Below, one piece after another: positions 1-10,760 of a stretch of DNA of 64,000 nucleotides. Every line of letters begins with the position of its first letter. Position 1 is the first letter of the stretch. A program made the translations under genes and the position numbers. The DNA is from Prillingera fragicola (Eukaryota; Basidiomycota; Tremellomycetes; Trichosporonales; Trichosporonaceae). Below the pieces are notes generated by a model. It saw only the letters and a list, made by a program, of their open reading frames with translations. It was not told where the DNA came from and did no database searches. Location: the NCBI GenBank assembly GCA_002335605.1, contig BEDY01000001.1, positions 3,162,001 through 3,226,000 of the forward strand, read 5' to 3'.

Positions 1-328
1 CCCGACACCGACGCCCATCCTCCGCACCTCCTCCACCCTCCTGCGCTCCGCCGCTAGCTCCTCCCTCCTCACCCCGCTCACCCGCCCTACCCCCGTCACC
101 TCCCTGCTCGCCCGCCTCGGCCCCGCCCCGCTCGCAGCCCGCATCGCACCCCTCCCCACGCCCGCACAGCAGCAGACCCGCGGAGCCTACGGCGCAGAGT
201 ACCAGCCCTCGCAGCGCAAGCGTAAGCGCAAGCACGGCTTTCTCCAGCGTCTTAACAAGTCTGGCAAGGCGGGCCGCAAGATGCTCGCACGCAGGAGGGC
301 CAAGGGACGTCGTTTCCTCTCTCACTAG
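1..328 (+). CDS. mitochondrial ribosomal protein bL34m, 5'-truncated by window edge
   Basis: The open frame (frame 2) enters from the left edge and stops with TAG at 326-328. The last ~47 residues carry the bL34 signature: [14 protein letters not shown], then [20 protein letters not shown] and a short C-terminus RRFLSH. bL34 is a tiny, extremely basic large-subunit protein that binds rRNA. The preceding ~60 residues are rich in Ser, Leu, Pro and Arg and poor in acidic residues, as expected for a mitochondrial presequence, so this is the organellar form (MRPL34). The start codon lies outside the window and no intron is seen in the visible part. The conserved core makes the family assignment secure. 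Confidence 0.88.
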   Translation, partial: PTPTPILRTSSTLLRSAASSSLLTPLTRPTPVTSLLARLGPAPLAARIAPLPTPAQQQTRGAYGAEYQPSQRKRKRKHGFLQRLNKSGKAGRKMLARRRAKGRRFLSH

Positions 329-799
329 GCGGGCTGAGGATAGAAAGAGGTCGTGGAATGGCAACGAGTGAGCAAGCATGCGCGCCGAGCGGCCCACGAC
401 CTCGAAGGACGACGACGACGAGTAGTAAAAACCACCACCACATCGGCCTAGACGCCGATACAACCCCGATACCCACCACGCTTCGGCCATAGCAACCACT
501 CTGCATATGCTACTGCATGTTAGACTCGAGCTGATCATGATGTGCTGGTTTCTGTGATTCACCTCACCAAAACCATAGCAAGCTGACCAAGGGCAAGGCA
601 GAGTCTGGCATCACATCGTCCATAATGCACAACTAATCAATGGATGGGTATTCTAACAGGACGCGCGTGGCAGTCTTCGTTGACCGTGTCGTTGTCACTG
701 CAAATCGTGCGTGTACTGTACGTCTCTCTCTCCGTTTCGGTGTCGTGTCCGTGCCCTCTGCACCTCCTCGCCCTACCACTTGGCAAGTACTCACTCGCG
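329..799. other. intergenic stretch between convergent genes
   Basis: This interval holds the 3' ends of bL34m (+) and the FH3 protein (-). Open frames here on both strands show no family motif and low-complexity Ser/Arg composition. I see no RNA gene or repeat. Confidence 0.6.
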
Positions 800-2886
800 T
801 CACCGCCACTCTGTCCGCGGCAACCACTCGCCAGCACTCTTATGCCGCCTCAGCTCCTCTGGCGGCGGGCCCACCATCTTGCCAATGAGGTAGGGCAGCT
901 TACCGTCGGGGCTCACTCGACGGACGACGTCAATGTAGCGAGCCAGCTCAAGGTGCAGGGTGGGGTAGTAGGTTGTCGAGGCTTTGCGCATCGTCTTGAT
1001 CGTCAGCTTGAACAAAAGAGAGTAGCACGGGGGACTCACGACGAGGATCCGGTCCAGGCCAGACTGCATCAGTTCGCTGTGCAGATTATGCGCTGCTGTG
1101 CGATCCTGCTCGGCCATAGCCGAGGCGAGCATGTTGAGCAGCTTGAAGTGGGCGGTCACGTATCCCATGGCCTCAAACTCGACTCCGCCAGTAGCACCAC
1201 CAGGGGCTACTGGGCGCTCGACGAGCTGCTCGTCGACATCCGCAAGGTTCCAGAGGGTGTTGGAGCCGTGGCACATAATCCTGCTTGCGTTAGCTGCTTC
1301 ATACAGTATAGAGTTTGAGGACGCACCAGAAATAGTCGCGGCAGATATCGCTCAACTCCTGCACCCAAGCCTTGAACACACGCGGACGGTGGGCGACAGT
1401 GACAAACTCGTGGTAATCTTTCGTCTTGTCGTCATCCTTCTCTGGTGTGAGGAGGGACCGGATGAACGCCACCACGTCTATGCTAGGTTGCTTGGCCGTG
1501 TTGAAGCGGATCGCCGTGCGGGGAGTGTTTGGAAGACCACCAGCAGCCTGCTGGTTGGTGGGGAAGAGCTCAAAGTAAAACTGCCACAGCTCGACAATGA
1601 TCTGGCGACAGGCAATGTCTCCAGGCTTCTTCTCAGAGAAGAGCAGCTTGGAGAGCGCTGGGAAGGGCTTCGGGTGCGCCTCGCGCAGCGCCGCCTTTCC
1701 GACCTGAGCGTGGTGTTAGTTGGTTCCGAAGCTGAGAGAACCGTAAACATACCTCGGACGTTGTCAATGCCTTGACACAGCGCAGGAGCTCGTACAGCAT
1801 CTGGTCATCGTGCTGCTCCTCTCGCCACTCAATGTCGAGGAGGTCCTGGATGCGATCAAGGATACACATGTATCCTCCTGCGTCAAGGAACGCGGCGACC
1901 CAGCCCGTTGCCTCGTGCCGCAGTAGCATACGCAACTTCTTAGCACGACCAACATCCATGTCCAAAGAGGTTGCGCGGTGCTGCTGCAGCCACAGGACGT
2001 AAGAGTCAGGCAGCTCGGCGGGGCCAGGGGTATTCCCGTTGCCATTACCTCTGCGCGGGGAAGGCGAGCCAGACATGAACATGCTCGACGAGGGGCGGGA
2101 AGGGGTGTGCGGACGAGATGAAATGTCCATGGATCCGCGCGGCGTGTGACGAGACATCATCTGGCTGGCTGGGCGGGCAACAGGCGAGGCAACAATGGTA
2201 AACTGGTCGCCGCCAATGTTGCAGTTTCCGCCGACGATCATGGAGCTCGGCCTAGAGTTGGCGTTCTCGCCCTTGAGCTCCGCAGAAGACTTGGCCTTGC
2301 GCAGACGAGGTGTGGACATCTTTTTCTGTGCCTTGCGCTTCTCGGGGGTGGGTGGGACGAAAAGGCCGAGGGTTGAAAGGGTGTTGGCGTTGGACGTCAT
2401 GCTTGCATCAAGAATAGACATCTTGACATCCTTGGCCACTGTGCCAAACTTCATGCGCACAGTGGTCGGAACCTCGAGAGTTTCCTGCATGTCAGCACTA
2501 GCTGGATCCCTCACACTTACGAGCAGTTGCTCGAAGCGAACGTCAACGTCGCTCTCGAGAGACAGGTTGGACGACGATAACTCCTGGAGCGGAGTCTTTA
2601 TACGCTCGTCCATGGTGACGCGGAGTCCGTTGTCAAACCCCTCCGACGCATCCGACATGGACAAGCTTGGTCGAGAAGAGGTGCTTGATGCGATGGATGG
2701 AGTGTTGACTGGAAGACGAGGAGGGGGCATTGCGAGGTTGTACTGTTGTTTGGCTGGGGTAGAGTTGTTTGGCAACTGCCCCCTGGCAGTTGCGACTGCG
2801 CCCGCGCTGACAGGCATGCCTTGAGGGACTGTTGGGGGGCTTCTCTTGGGTGTGGATGTGGGTCTAGCTGCCATTGCTGGGTCCAT
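800..2886 (-). CDS. formin-type GBD/FH3 domain protein lacking an FH2 domain
   Basis: Model: complement(800-994, 1040-1280, 1327-1703, 1753-2484, 2521-2886), 636 aa. The first ~250 residues are Ser/Pro-rich and probably disordered. From about residue 320 the protein resembles the Rho-GTPase-binding/FH3 armadillo module of diaphanous-type formins: YVLWLQQHRATSLDM, then LLRHEATGWVAAFLDAGG, then FWIMCHGSNTLWNL and a long helical region. The gene ends there, and no Pro-rich FH1 or FH2 actin-nucleating domain follows. It may be a Rho or Cdc42 effector in cell polarity, which is inference. The 36-nt intron at 2485-2520 and the 45-nt intron at 995-1039 are multiples of three, so retention would not shift the frame; the second uses an AAG acceptor. 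I chose the start MDPAMAARP because the open frame further upstream lacks plausible N-terminal character; MAARP at 2874 is an alternative. Confidence 0.75.
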
Positions 2887-3117
2887 GCAGACAGCAGCAG
2901 TGGTAATGTAGTAATGTTTATGGCTGGCCCAGTCCCACGGGAACAACAACACCACCACCGCCCAGGCTCATGCGGGAAGCCAAAGTCACTCGCGTCCATC
3001 ACCGCCACAAGGGACAAATCCCCGAAATGCCGTTGGGTGGCTCATGTTGCCACCAAGAGATGTTCACTCAAGTTCCTCTACGCTTGCAACAACAACAATC
3101 TGCGAAGCACGACCATC

Positions 3118-5314
3118 ATGTCGGCGCTCAACCTCCCCAAACCAGTACACTCGTACGCAGGAGAGGATGAGCTGCGGAAGACCAACGGAGGTCCATCTAT
3201 GGCAGCTGCCGTCGAGGACGCAGAGGACATTGGAGAGTACAGGCCGCCAAGGATGAGCGACAAGTACAAGGACAATCTCATCTATCCTCCAGGAGAGATC
3301 AGGAGTGAGTCAACGCTGCGTATGATATGTGCTAATGACAGAAATTGTCGACAAGACGGCTGCTGCTGTTGCCAAGACGTCAAAGGGCAGCGCGCTCGAG
3401 GACAAGATTCGCGAGTCGCAGAAAACGGACCCACGCTTTGCATTCCTCAACGATGAGGACCCATACCACCAATACTACATGTGGAAGGTCGAGACCACCA
3501 AGGAGGAAATGGAGGACATTGCCAAGGGCATCAAGCCTGCAAACGGCACGCCCGGTTCGGCAACGCCAGCAGTTGCAGTCGAGGTGGAGGATTTCATGCC
3601 AGGGTATGAGCCCAAGGTCATGGAGTTTAAGGTCGACTTGCCCGGTGTCACGGCACAGGATCTTGACATTCTGCGTTTGACGGCGTTGTTCCAGGCGCAC
3701 CGTGGACGATCTTTCCTTGAGCAGCTGTCGAAACGCGAGGGCCGCAACTACCAGTTTGACTTTTTGCGGCCGACGCACTCGTTGTACGGCTACTACAACC
3801 GAATGGTCGAGTCATACCAAAAGGTCATGCAGCCGCCTGCTGGCTTGATTGACGGTATCGTCAAGGCGGACAGCGACCCTGAGGCCAAGTGGAAGACGCT
3901 CGAGGAAGCACGCAAGCGTGCGCAGTGGGAGCGTGGACAGCGGAAGCGCGAGGACGAAAAGGCAAAGGAGCGCGATGAGGAGGCGGTGGCGTACTCGACG
4001 ATCGACTGGCAGGACTTTGTCACTGTCGAGACCATTGAGTTTACGCAGGCAGATGTCGACCTCGACCTGCCACCGCCGACAAGCATCGACAAGCTCCGCC
4101 AGATGAGCATGGCCGAGAAGCGCATGGCTTCCATGATCATGGAGGAGCCGTCTGCAGGTGGACAGGCTGCGGCTGGCCAGGACGACACCGAGGAGATAGA
4201 CATGGAGGAGGACGATGAGGATGAGGAGACTCGCCTCGCGCGCATCAAGGCTGAGCAGGAACAGCAGCGTGCTCGCGACGTGCAGCGTGCTGCTCTCGAG
4301 TCCAAGGGTCTCAAGATCAAGAAGGACTATGTCCCCAAGGGCATCCAGCGTGCCGGCCCCGTCGCCACCTCCAAGTGTCCTTACTGTGGCCAGTCTATCC
4401 CGGAGAACGAGTACTCGGAGCACATCCGTATCGAGAGTCTCGACCCACGATGGAAGCAGCAGAGGCAAGAGCTGGACGCACGTCGCCACCAGGCATCGCA
4501 GCTGCAGATGGGTGCGGACATTTCTGCATCCCTCAAAAACATGGCAGCGGCACGTACCGACATTTTCGGCGACGAAGAGGACGAAGCAACCCGCAAGCGT
4601 CGCGAGGAGGAGGACTTGCGCAAGAAACGCGACCGCGAGAAGATTATCTGGGACGGTCACACCAATTCGGCGTCCAAGACGGAAAACACCTTCCAGTCAA
4701 AGTTTGCCGCAGAGGACGCACGCCGCCGTGCGGCCGAGGCGGCCGGGACGGACCAGACGGTCAACACTGTCGGCCCGCAGGCTGGCCCCGGCATCGTCGC
4801 CCAGCCTCAGGTCCAGCAGTTTGCCCCTCCTCCACAGGCGACCACTGCCGCGAGCATCTCTGCTGGCCCCACGCGCCCCTCAGCCGGCGCGAGCATGAAC
4901 CCAGCCCGCGCAGCCATGCTCGGCTCGCGCCCCGCACCCGACGCCCAGCCCACGGCCTCGGCTCCACGCGCCACCAAGCGTGCCCGCGTCGACAAGCTCC
5001 CCGCCGGCCAGCTCTACTCGGAGATTGACTGGATGAGCCTGCACCCCTCTGGCCTTGCCGTGACCGTCCAGCTGCCGACCGAGGACAAGGCCGAGTGGAA
5101 GCTGGACGGCTCGGTGCTCACCGTCCCCGACGTCATGGCGAGTACGACCTTTGGCGCACTGCGCGAGCGCATCAAGCGGACACTGGACGCCGACTTGCCC
5201 GTGGCGAGGATGAAACTCGAGTATGGAGGCAAAATGATGAACAATGGGCAAAGCCTTGCGAGCGTGAATCTCGCGGAGGGCGATGTGGTTGTTCTTAGTT
5301 TGAGGAAAAAGTAG
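3118..5314 (+). CDS. splicing factor 3a subunit 1 (SF3A1/Prp21)
   Basis: Exons 3118-3304 and 3342-5314 give 719 aa. The intron of 37 nt has donor GTGAGT and acceptor GACAG. SF3A1 is a U2 snRNP component needed for prespliceosome assembly in the nucleus. Two SURP modules are visible. The first includes DPRFAFLNDEDPYHQYYMWK; the second is the region around RGRSFLEQLSKREGRNYQFD. A conserved block follows, KCPYCGQSIPENEYSEHIRI. The C-terminus is a ubiquitin-like domain starting near DKAEWKLDGSVLTVPDVMAS and ending in SLRKK, as in metazoan SF3A1 and unlike the short budding-yeast Prp21. Length is close to animal orthologues. It shares a 231-bp divergent upstream region with the FH3 gene. Confidence 0.95.
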
Positions 5315-5393
5315 ATTGTGAGAGTGTACATTATGCATGGCATAGAGGCTACGACCACAGGACTAGGAGGAATACAAGGTTACAGCGAGGAGA

Positions 5394-6882
5394 TCAAGCG
5401 TCGTGCTTGGGACGTTTGGAGTGTTTCTCATGCTTGTGCTTGCCGTGTTTTCCGTGTTTGCCATCCTTGCCATCATGGCCGTCCTCTCCATCCTTGCCAT
5501 GGCCGCCCCTGCCGCCTCCACCACCCTTACCTCCGTGGCCACCGTTGCCGCCTTTCCCTCCATTACCGCCATTCCCTCCATTGCCACCGTTTCCACCATT
5601 GCCGCCGTGTCCACCTTTCCCGCCGTGTCCGCCGTGTCCGCCACGCCCGTCTCCACCATCCTCACCATCATGTCCGTCCTCGCCATCCTTGCCGTGATTG
5701 CCGTGCTTTCCGTGGTTGCCCGCCGCATCCTGGGCAGCGGCGTCCCACCCAACCCACTTGCCAACGAGCTTGTCGGCACAGCCCCCCGGCCCGCCAATCT
5801 CCATGTGCCGGCCCTCGCAGTGTGCCAAGTGGAGTTTTCCGGCTTTGTCGAGCTTACGGAGCCCGATCCAGTCTTCCTTGTACAGCTGGCTGTCTCGCAT
5901 CTCGATCAACTCGGAGGTATTGGCTGGGTTGAAACTGGCAAAGTGTGCCGAGAGGGGGGGATACAGTGTCTCGTCTGCGTCAAACGTGACTGCAATGAGG
6001 TTCTCAATGTGCTTGAGCCCCTTGCCGCCGTGTTCCCTGCCCGTCGGCTCGTCGCCGTCATCGTCCAGCCCGCCTTCAGCGTTCATGTCGCGGATAAAGG
6101 TATTGGCGGTGAGGAACTCGTCGAGACGAGCGGGGTCGCGGTAGTATTGCGCTTGAATCAGATGGGTCTGCGCCCAGTTGGTGTAGATTCCTGCCTTGGC
6201 TGCACGGGCTGCCAAGGTGCAGGAGAGGGAAGGCGGCGTGGGACACGGGATGAGGGCTGAGATGCCAAAGTGAGGGGACCCAAACTGCTTGTCAGCGCTG
6301 GTTACAGAGTGTCACTCACGGTGATCAGATTCTTGATCTTGGGGCCGCCCTCGCAAAACTGTGCGTAGTAGCGCAAGAAGAGACCGCCCTGGGAGAAACC
6401 GATAGCATCAAACTGCAAAGTCAGCCGTGGCCAGTGGTTCGAGAAGTGGAAGTGCTAGGCTCAGAGCACAGTGGCACACAAGGCCAGCACGGACAGCACA
6501 CACACAAACTCACCCCGTCCTTGAGCTCCTCTATCTCCTTGATCTGCTCACACCCATCCTCTCCCTGACTCTCAGCCACCCCCCACCACCCGGCATTCCG
6601 TTCGTCGTTTGTGCTGCCGTCCCGGGGAACCACGACGTTGTGCACAAAGATGCCCGGGTATGTGCTACGAACGTGGTCTGCAAAGTCGTCCATTCCTTCT
6701 GAATGAGCAGAGTCCCCGAGGCCATGCCAGATTACGAGGGGGCGTGGGGATTTGGACTTGTCGCTGTTGGTGTCGGTGGAGGTCGAGGGAATGTCGGTGG
6801 TGAGGTCTACGCCGAGGGGCAGCTGGGCTGGGATAGCCGCAGCGAGAGCTGGAAGGAGGGTGAATAGAGTGAGTGCCCGCAT
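5394..6882 (-). CDS. palmitoyl-protein thioesterase (PPT1) with Gly-rich C-terminal tail
   Basis: Model: complement(5394-6284, 6320-6412, 6514-6882), 450 aa. This is a lysosomal/vacuolar alpha/beta-hydrolase that removes palmitate from cysteines of degraded proteins. A signal peptide is evident (MRALTLFTLLPALAAAIPA). Core motifs are PLVIWHGLGDS near residue 47, the nucleophile elbow GFSQGG right after the first intron, FGSPHFGIS, an Asp in DADETLYPP and the likely catalytic His in CEGRHMEIGG. Family members normally end ~20 residues after that His. Here the frame continues for ~130 residues of GG/GK/GD/GH repeats ending in a His/Lys cluster. Introns are 101 and 35 nt. Family assignment is secure; the function of the tail is unknown. 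Confidence 0.92.
5400..5800 (-). repeat. Gly-rich degenerate tandem repeat coding for the PPT1 tail
   Basis: On the minus strand this stretch reads as imperfect GGNGGN, GGKGGH and DGEDGHDG units, about 90 residues, with a short internal block of five or more GGN units. On the plus strand it appears as CCNCC-type pyrimidine-rich sequence. The period is 9 nt in the most regular part. It sits entirely inside the last PPT1 exon. Confidence 0.85.
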
Positions 6883-7205
6883 GCTGAGACAGATGTTAGC
6901 GGTGTTGTCGACAATGCTGCAATGAGAAAGAATGCAGCTTGGTCGACGTGCACATTGAACGTGGGTTGCCAGAAGGGGTGGCATGGAGGTGGTGAGTGGC
7001 GGAAATGCGGGGCTCCTTCATGCAGCAGGTGCCACTAATACTAATCCCGTAAACGCCGGCTGACGCTGGGTGGGGCCAGCCAGGCAGAGGTTGGGTGATC
7101 CGTGTCTGGGGCGGGCCGGCGGCAATGACGAGTAGTCCAAAAGTAACATCGAGCTGCATCGACTGTCACCTATCCCTTGTACACTTCCTCTTCAAATCAT
7201 CAATC

Positions 7206-8173
7206 ATGTCCGGACAAGCAGGATCTGCAGCAGCCGGTGCGGCCACTAGCCGTTTCCAGGCATTCATGAACCACCCCGCTGGACCCAAGTGCGTATCCTT
7301 TTGACGTCGGTCGAGTCATGAGCTGACAATCGTGCTCTTGTTGCTATCGTCTCTACCTCGATCTGTGTGATACCCAATTCACATGGCTCCCGCGTCATCC
7401 GCTACTTCTGATCTTTTCGCTGTCTCTCCTACGTGCATGACTACGCTGCTTACTCTCCATCGCCATCTCAAATCATCACCATCATGACGTCGACCAACCC
7501 CACCTGTGACCTGACACTCTCCCGCGCGCTCAACGCTGCTCACACACACCTTGAACCTGCGCGCATCTTCACTTACACCTCAACGGAATCGTCCGTCATT
7601 GCTTTCCCTCACACCTCGCCTGCGCGCCAACAGGACCATCTTCTTCTGGGCTCCCATGGCCAAGTGGGCTCTCGTCGCCGCCGGTCTCAAGGACCTTAAC
7701 CGCCCCGCCGAGAAGCTCTCGCTCAACCAGAACCTTGCTCTGGCTGCTACTGGATTTATCTGGGTGAGTCGGTCGTGCTCTTTGTGGGAAGAGTGCACAA
7801 GTGGTGTGGATGAGCCGGGCATTACAAGATTGTGGTGACCATTTGGTGCCCTTTCTTTGGATGCTTCTGCTGAAGCTACGCTTCTCCCGGGTATTGAAGG
7901 GCGCGCGTTGCATGCTGCATTGGAACGCGTTACATGGCGCAATGGCGCCGTTCAGTGGACGGCCACCCATCCCATCCCACTTGACCAGACATGGATTCCA
8001 TCTAACTCCTCCAGGTGCGCTACTCGCTCATCATTACCCCCGTCAACTACTCGCTTGCCGCCGTCAACTTCTTTGTCGGCAGCACGGGTATGGTCCAGCT
8101 GTACCGCATCTGGGACTTCCGCAAGAACAACCCCACAGCTGCCGCTGCTCTGGACGCCGACAACAAGGTCTAG
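7206..8173 (+). CDS. mitochondrial pyruvate carrier subunit (MPC2-like)
   Basis: Exons 7206-7288, 7634-7763 and 8015-8173 give 123 aa. The MPC complex imports pyruvate across the inner mitochondrial membrane. The diagnostic order is present: FMNHPAGPKTIFFWAPMAKW, then AGLKDLNRPAEKLSLNQ, then ATGFIWVRYSLIITPVNYSL and NFFVGSTGMVQLYRI. The Asn-Pro pairs and three short membrane helices match MPC2-type subunits. Length is typical. The two introns, 345 and 251 nt, are far longer than most others here. The start MSGQAGSAAAG is preceded by a CT-rich leader. It is transcribed divergently from PPT1 across 323 bp. Confidence 0.93.
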
Positions 8174-8769
8174 AGTGCGCGACACAGTGTATGATAGGAC
8201 GTTCGGGATGTATAGAGGTGCCATGGAGAGACTGGCCGCGGGTGCATGCAGCCGCGGCACCTGCGTGTCGTGTGGGGTTGGATCAGCTCGAGATTACTTT
8301 AAGAAGATCAGGCCAGGGGATCAGTGAACGAGACCTGGGGTGCAGCTGGGGTGCAACCGCGGGTGCATGCATCCGACTTCCCCACCGAGTCTGTGTGGTT
8401 ATGCGAAGCTGGTGTATTGGCCATGAGGGGGTTAGACGATAAAGGTCCAAGCCATGATACATGAACAGAGCAGAGAGAGCAAAGCCCCTAGTTGTCGACA
8501 AAAGAGTTGTAGAGCTATGGTGGAGGACCCTTGAACCAAAGTTGAGCAACCCTCTCACCTTCTCCAAAGCTGTAGCCAACCTTGATTCAAGACACCACAA
8601 GCCACGCGAGCGAAAACAGATTTGTCGGTCCTGTGAGCAACCAGGGGGCCGTGAGCATCCAAGCATGACGAGAATACAAGGAACCCTTGTGCGCACCAAA
8701 CAATACGCGACATGAATATCTGGGACATGTTTGACAATGACAGATAACGTGCCTACCCTGAGGCCATTC

Positions 8770-8881
8770 TATCCTATAATCCATGATTCTATCCTATCCT
8801 GCCTCCATAATATCCTATACCTGCACGATAATATCCTATACTGCCCAATTCTTGGCTATCGACCTACGCATTCTTGGCTAT
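8770..8881. repeat. TATCCTATA x4 array plus ATTCTTGGCTAT x2
   Basis: TATCCTATA begins at 8770, 8811 and 8832, and the one-base variant TATCCTATC begins at 8790. The spacings are 20, 21 and 21 bp. Immediately downstream, ATTCTTGGCTAT occurs at 8848-8859 and 8870-8881, 22 bp apart. The spacing equals about two helical turns. The array lies 205-315 bp before the 9085 start codon, so regulatory use is plausible but unproven. Confidence 0.75.
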
Positions 8882-8987
8882 TGACGCTGGAATAGCCAAC
8901 AATCGCGACGGCTTGGCCGGGGTAGACCCCGGGGAGTGCCGGTCCGGACTTGGGCTTGGTGCACGGCATGAGACGGTTACGCTCGGG

Positions 8988-8995
8988 TATATATG
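8988..8995 (+). promoter_or_regulatory. TATA box of the SDR epimerase gene
   Basis: The sequence TATATATG lies 90 bp before the ATG at 9085, in an otherwise GC-rich region. Upstream GC palindromes (GGGGTAGACCCC at 8919-8930 and CCCCGGGG at 8927-8934) could be activator sites. This suggests a regulated rather than constitutive promoter. Confidence 0.5.
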
Positions 8996-9084
8996 CCCAC
9001 CACCTGTCAAGTCAAGAGTCTCGTTCTCCTCCAACAACGTCCCCTCCACTGCCTCCTCAGCTGCTACTGAACAACACAAGAAAG

Positions 9085-10397
9085 ATGTCCGGCCCTACTT
9101 ACGACGCTCTCAAGCTGCCTGCGCACGTCGAGACTGTGCTGCTTACTGGTGCCTCTGGTGAGTTGTTACGATGAAAGTGGAGGTGATCCCGCTGGACCCG
9201 ATATGTCGGCATTGGGGGGGCGGTGTCCTGGGCTGCTCTGATGGCCTGGAAACTGCCAAAGCTAGCATGCAGGCTCGACAGAGTGGCCAGCAGCGGCATG
9301 GCCAACCGTTCCCCAGCTCCCACTCCCCACCGTACACCGGAAGAGGCTAACAAGCAGGCTTCGTCGGCGCTCAGGTCACGCAGCTCCTCCTCGACCTCTA
9401 CCCCAAGCTGCGCATCATCACCACCGACGTCGTCGACCCCCCCAAGCTCACCACTGACTCGCGCCTGCGCACCGTCAAGGCCGACCTTGCGGATGTGAAG
9501 CAGATCGAGGCTCTGTTCGAGGGCGAGAAGGTTGGCGGTTTGATTGCCCTCCAGTGAGTAGCTCGTCCGGATGATGTTGCAGGCACTGACCCACACAGTG
9601 GTATCATGTCTGGCGGCTCCGAGGCCAACTTTGAGCTTGGATGGGCTGTCAACGTCGACTCGCACGTGCAGCTCCTCAAGGTCGCTCGCAAGCACTCTGC
9701 GTCCGTCTTCCCAGAGGGCACCAAGATGGTCTACTGCTTCATCTCGTCGCTCGCCGTTTACGGTGGTGACAAGGCCAAGCCCACCGACCACGTCCTGCCC
9801 AAGGACACTCCCATCTTCCCCGGCTCGTCGTACGGCTGCCAGAAGCACATTATCGAGATGTACGCCTACGACTATGGCCGCAAGGGCTACCTCGACACGC
9901 GCTCGCTCCGCCTCCCCACCGTCGCGATCCGCTCCGGTGCCCCCTCGACGGCCGCGTCGTCGTTCATCTCGGGCCTCATCCGCGAGCCCCTGCAGGGCAT
10001 CCCCTCGGTGGTCCCCATTGCCGACAGCTGGGACGACGCCATGCTGGACGGCATGCCCGTCTACCTCTCGCGCGCCAAGACCGTCTTCCGCAACATTGTC
10101 TGGGGGCTCTGCATGCCCGCCGACAACTTTGGCGAGAACGGAAACGGCGGCGCACGCACCATCAACATTCCCGGCATTACCGTCACCCCGCGCCAGATTC
10201 TCGAGGCACTGAAACAGGTCGGCGGCGACGACATGATGAAGCTCGTCTCGTACAAGAAGGATCCCGCCGTCATTGCCATCTGCGAGACCTGGGCCGGCTC
10301 GTACGACAACAGCCAGGAGCTCAAGCAGGGATTCCAGGTCGACGACTCAAAGACGGGCTTTGCCGACGCTGTCGAGGACTTTAAGGCCACGCTCTGA
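9085..10397 (+). CDS. NAD-dependent epimerase/dehydratase, extended SDR (DenD-like)
   Basis: Exons 9085-9157, 9358-9553 and 9599-10397 give 355 aa. The Rossmann nucleotide-binding motif TGASGFVG is completed across intron 1. The acidic end of the second strand is TTDVVDPP. The catalytic triad region is present: SSLAVYGG, then SYGCQKHIIEMYAYDYGRKG with the YxxxK motif, and SLRLPTVAIRSG. The overall layout resembles bacterial D-erythronate dehydrogenase (DenD), which oxidises C4 sugar acids, but substrate is not certain from sequence. No signal peptide or membrane segment is seen, so it is probably cytosolic. Introns are 200 and 45 nt. The TATA box and repeat array upstream suggest inducible expression, perhaps with the adjacent sugar transporter. 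Confidence 0.85.
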
Positions 10398-10760
10398 GTG
10401 TCGCCCGCTGGCAGATGTATGATAGGCCCCACGGGGCGGGTCTGAAGTGTGATATGCATTGGGATTTAGTTTCAACACATGCTTGCCTTGTTCCATGTAC
10501 ATCGAGGTTATGGTCAGCTACGTAGGAAACCAGGAAGGCCCGCGTCGTCGTCGCATGATGTCTGCTCACCCTGACACTCCTCCGCCGCGCGGAATTGACC
10601 GACCAGCCGGCCCGTGATCGGACCCGACAACAACACAACAGCGCCATGTCCGTGACGTCTCCTCTGTCCCGCCGCGTCACCTCCTCTTTCTCTCCCTCTC
10701 TGACAACGCACATAAACAGAGTTTTCCGAACAGGCCCGCCCTGGACACGATACAGTGACG
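10398..10760. other. upstream region of the MFS transporter
   Basis: This interval contains the 3' end of the epimerase gene and the probable promoter and leader of the transporter. It includes TGACGTCTCC near 10652. No additional gene is supported. Confidence 0.5.

Larger units (their letters stand above)
8174..9084. other. long intergenic region with promoter-like repeats
   Basis: No gene is supported in this 0.9-kb interval. A 14-base direct repeat, CCGCGGGTGCATGC, occurs near 8237 and again near 8357. The right half holds the TATCCTATA array, two ATTCTTGGCTAT boxes and a TATA box, all annotated separately as upstream elements of the 9085 gene. Confidence 0.6.

Noticed and set aside
5403..6260. 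285-codon plus-strand frame with Ala/Val/Ile-rich start
   Set aside because: It is the complement of the Gly-rich PPT1 tail; PPT1 on the minus strand has clear catalytic motifs and splice sites.
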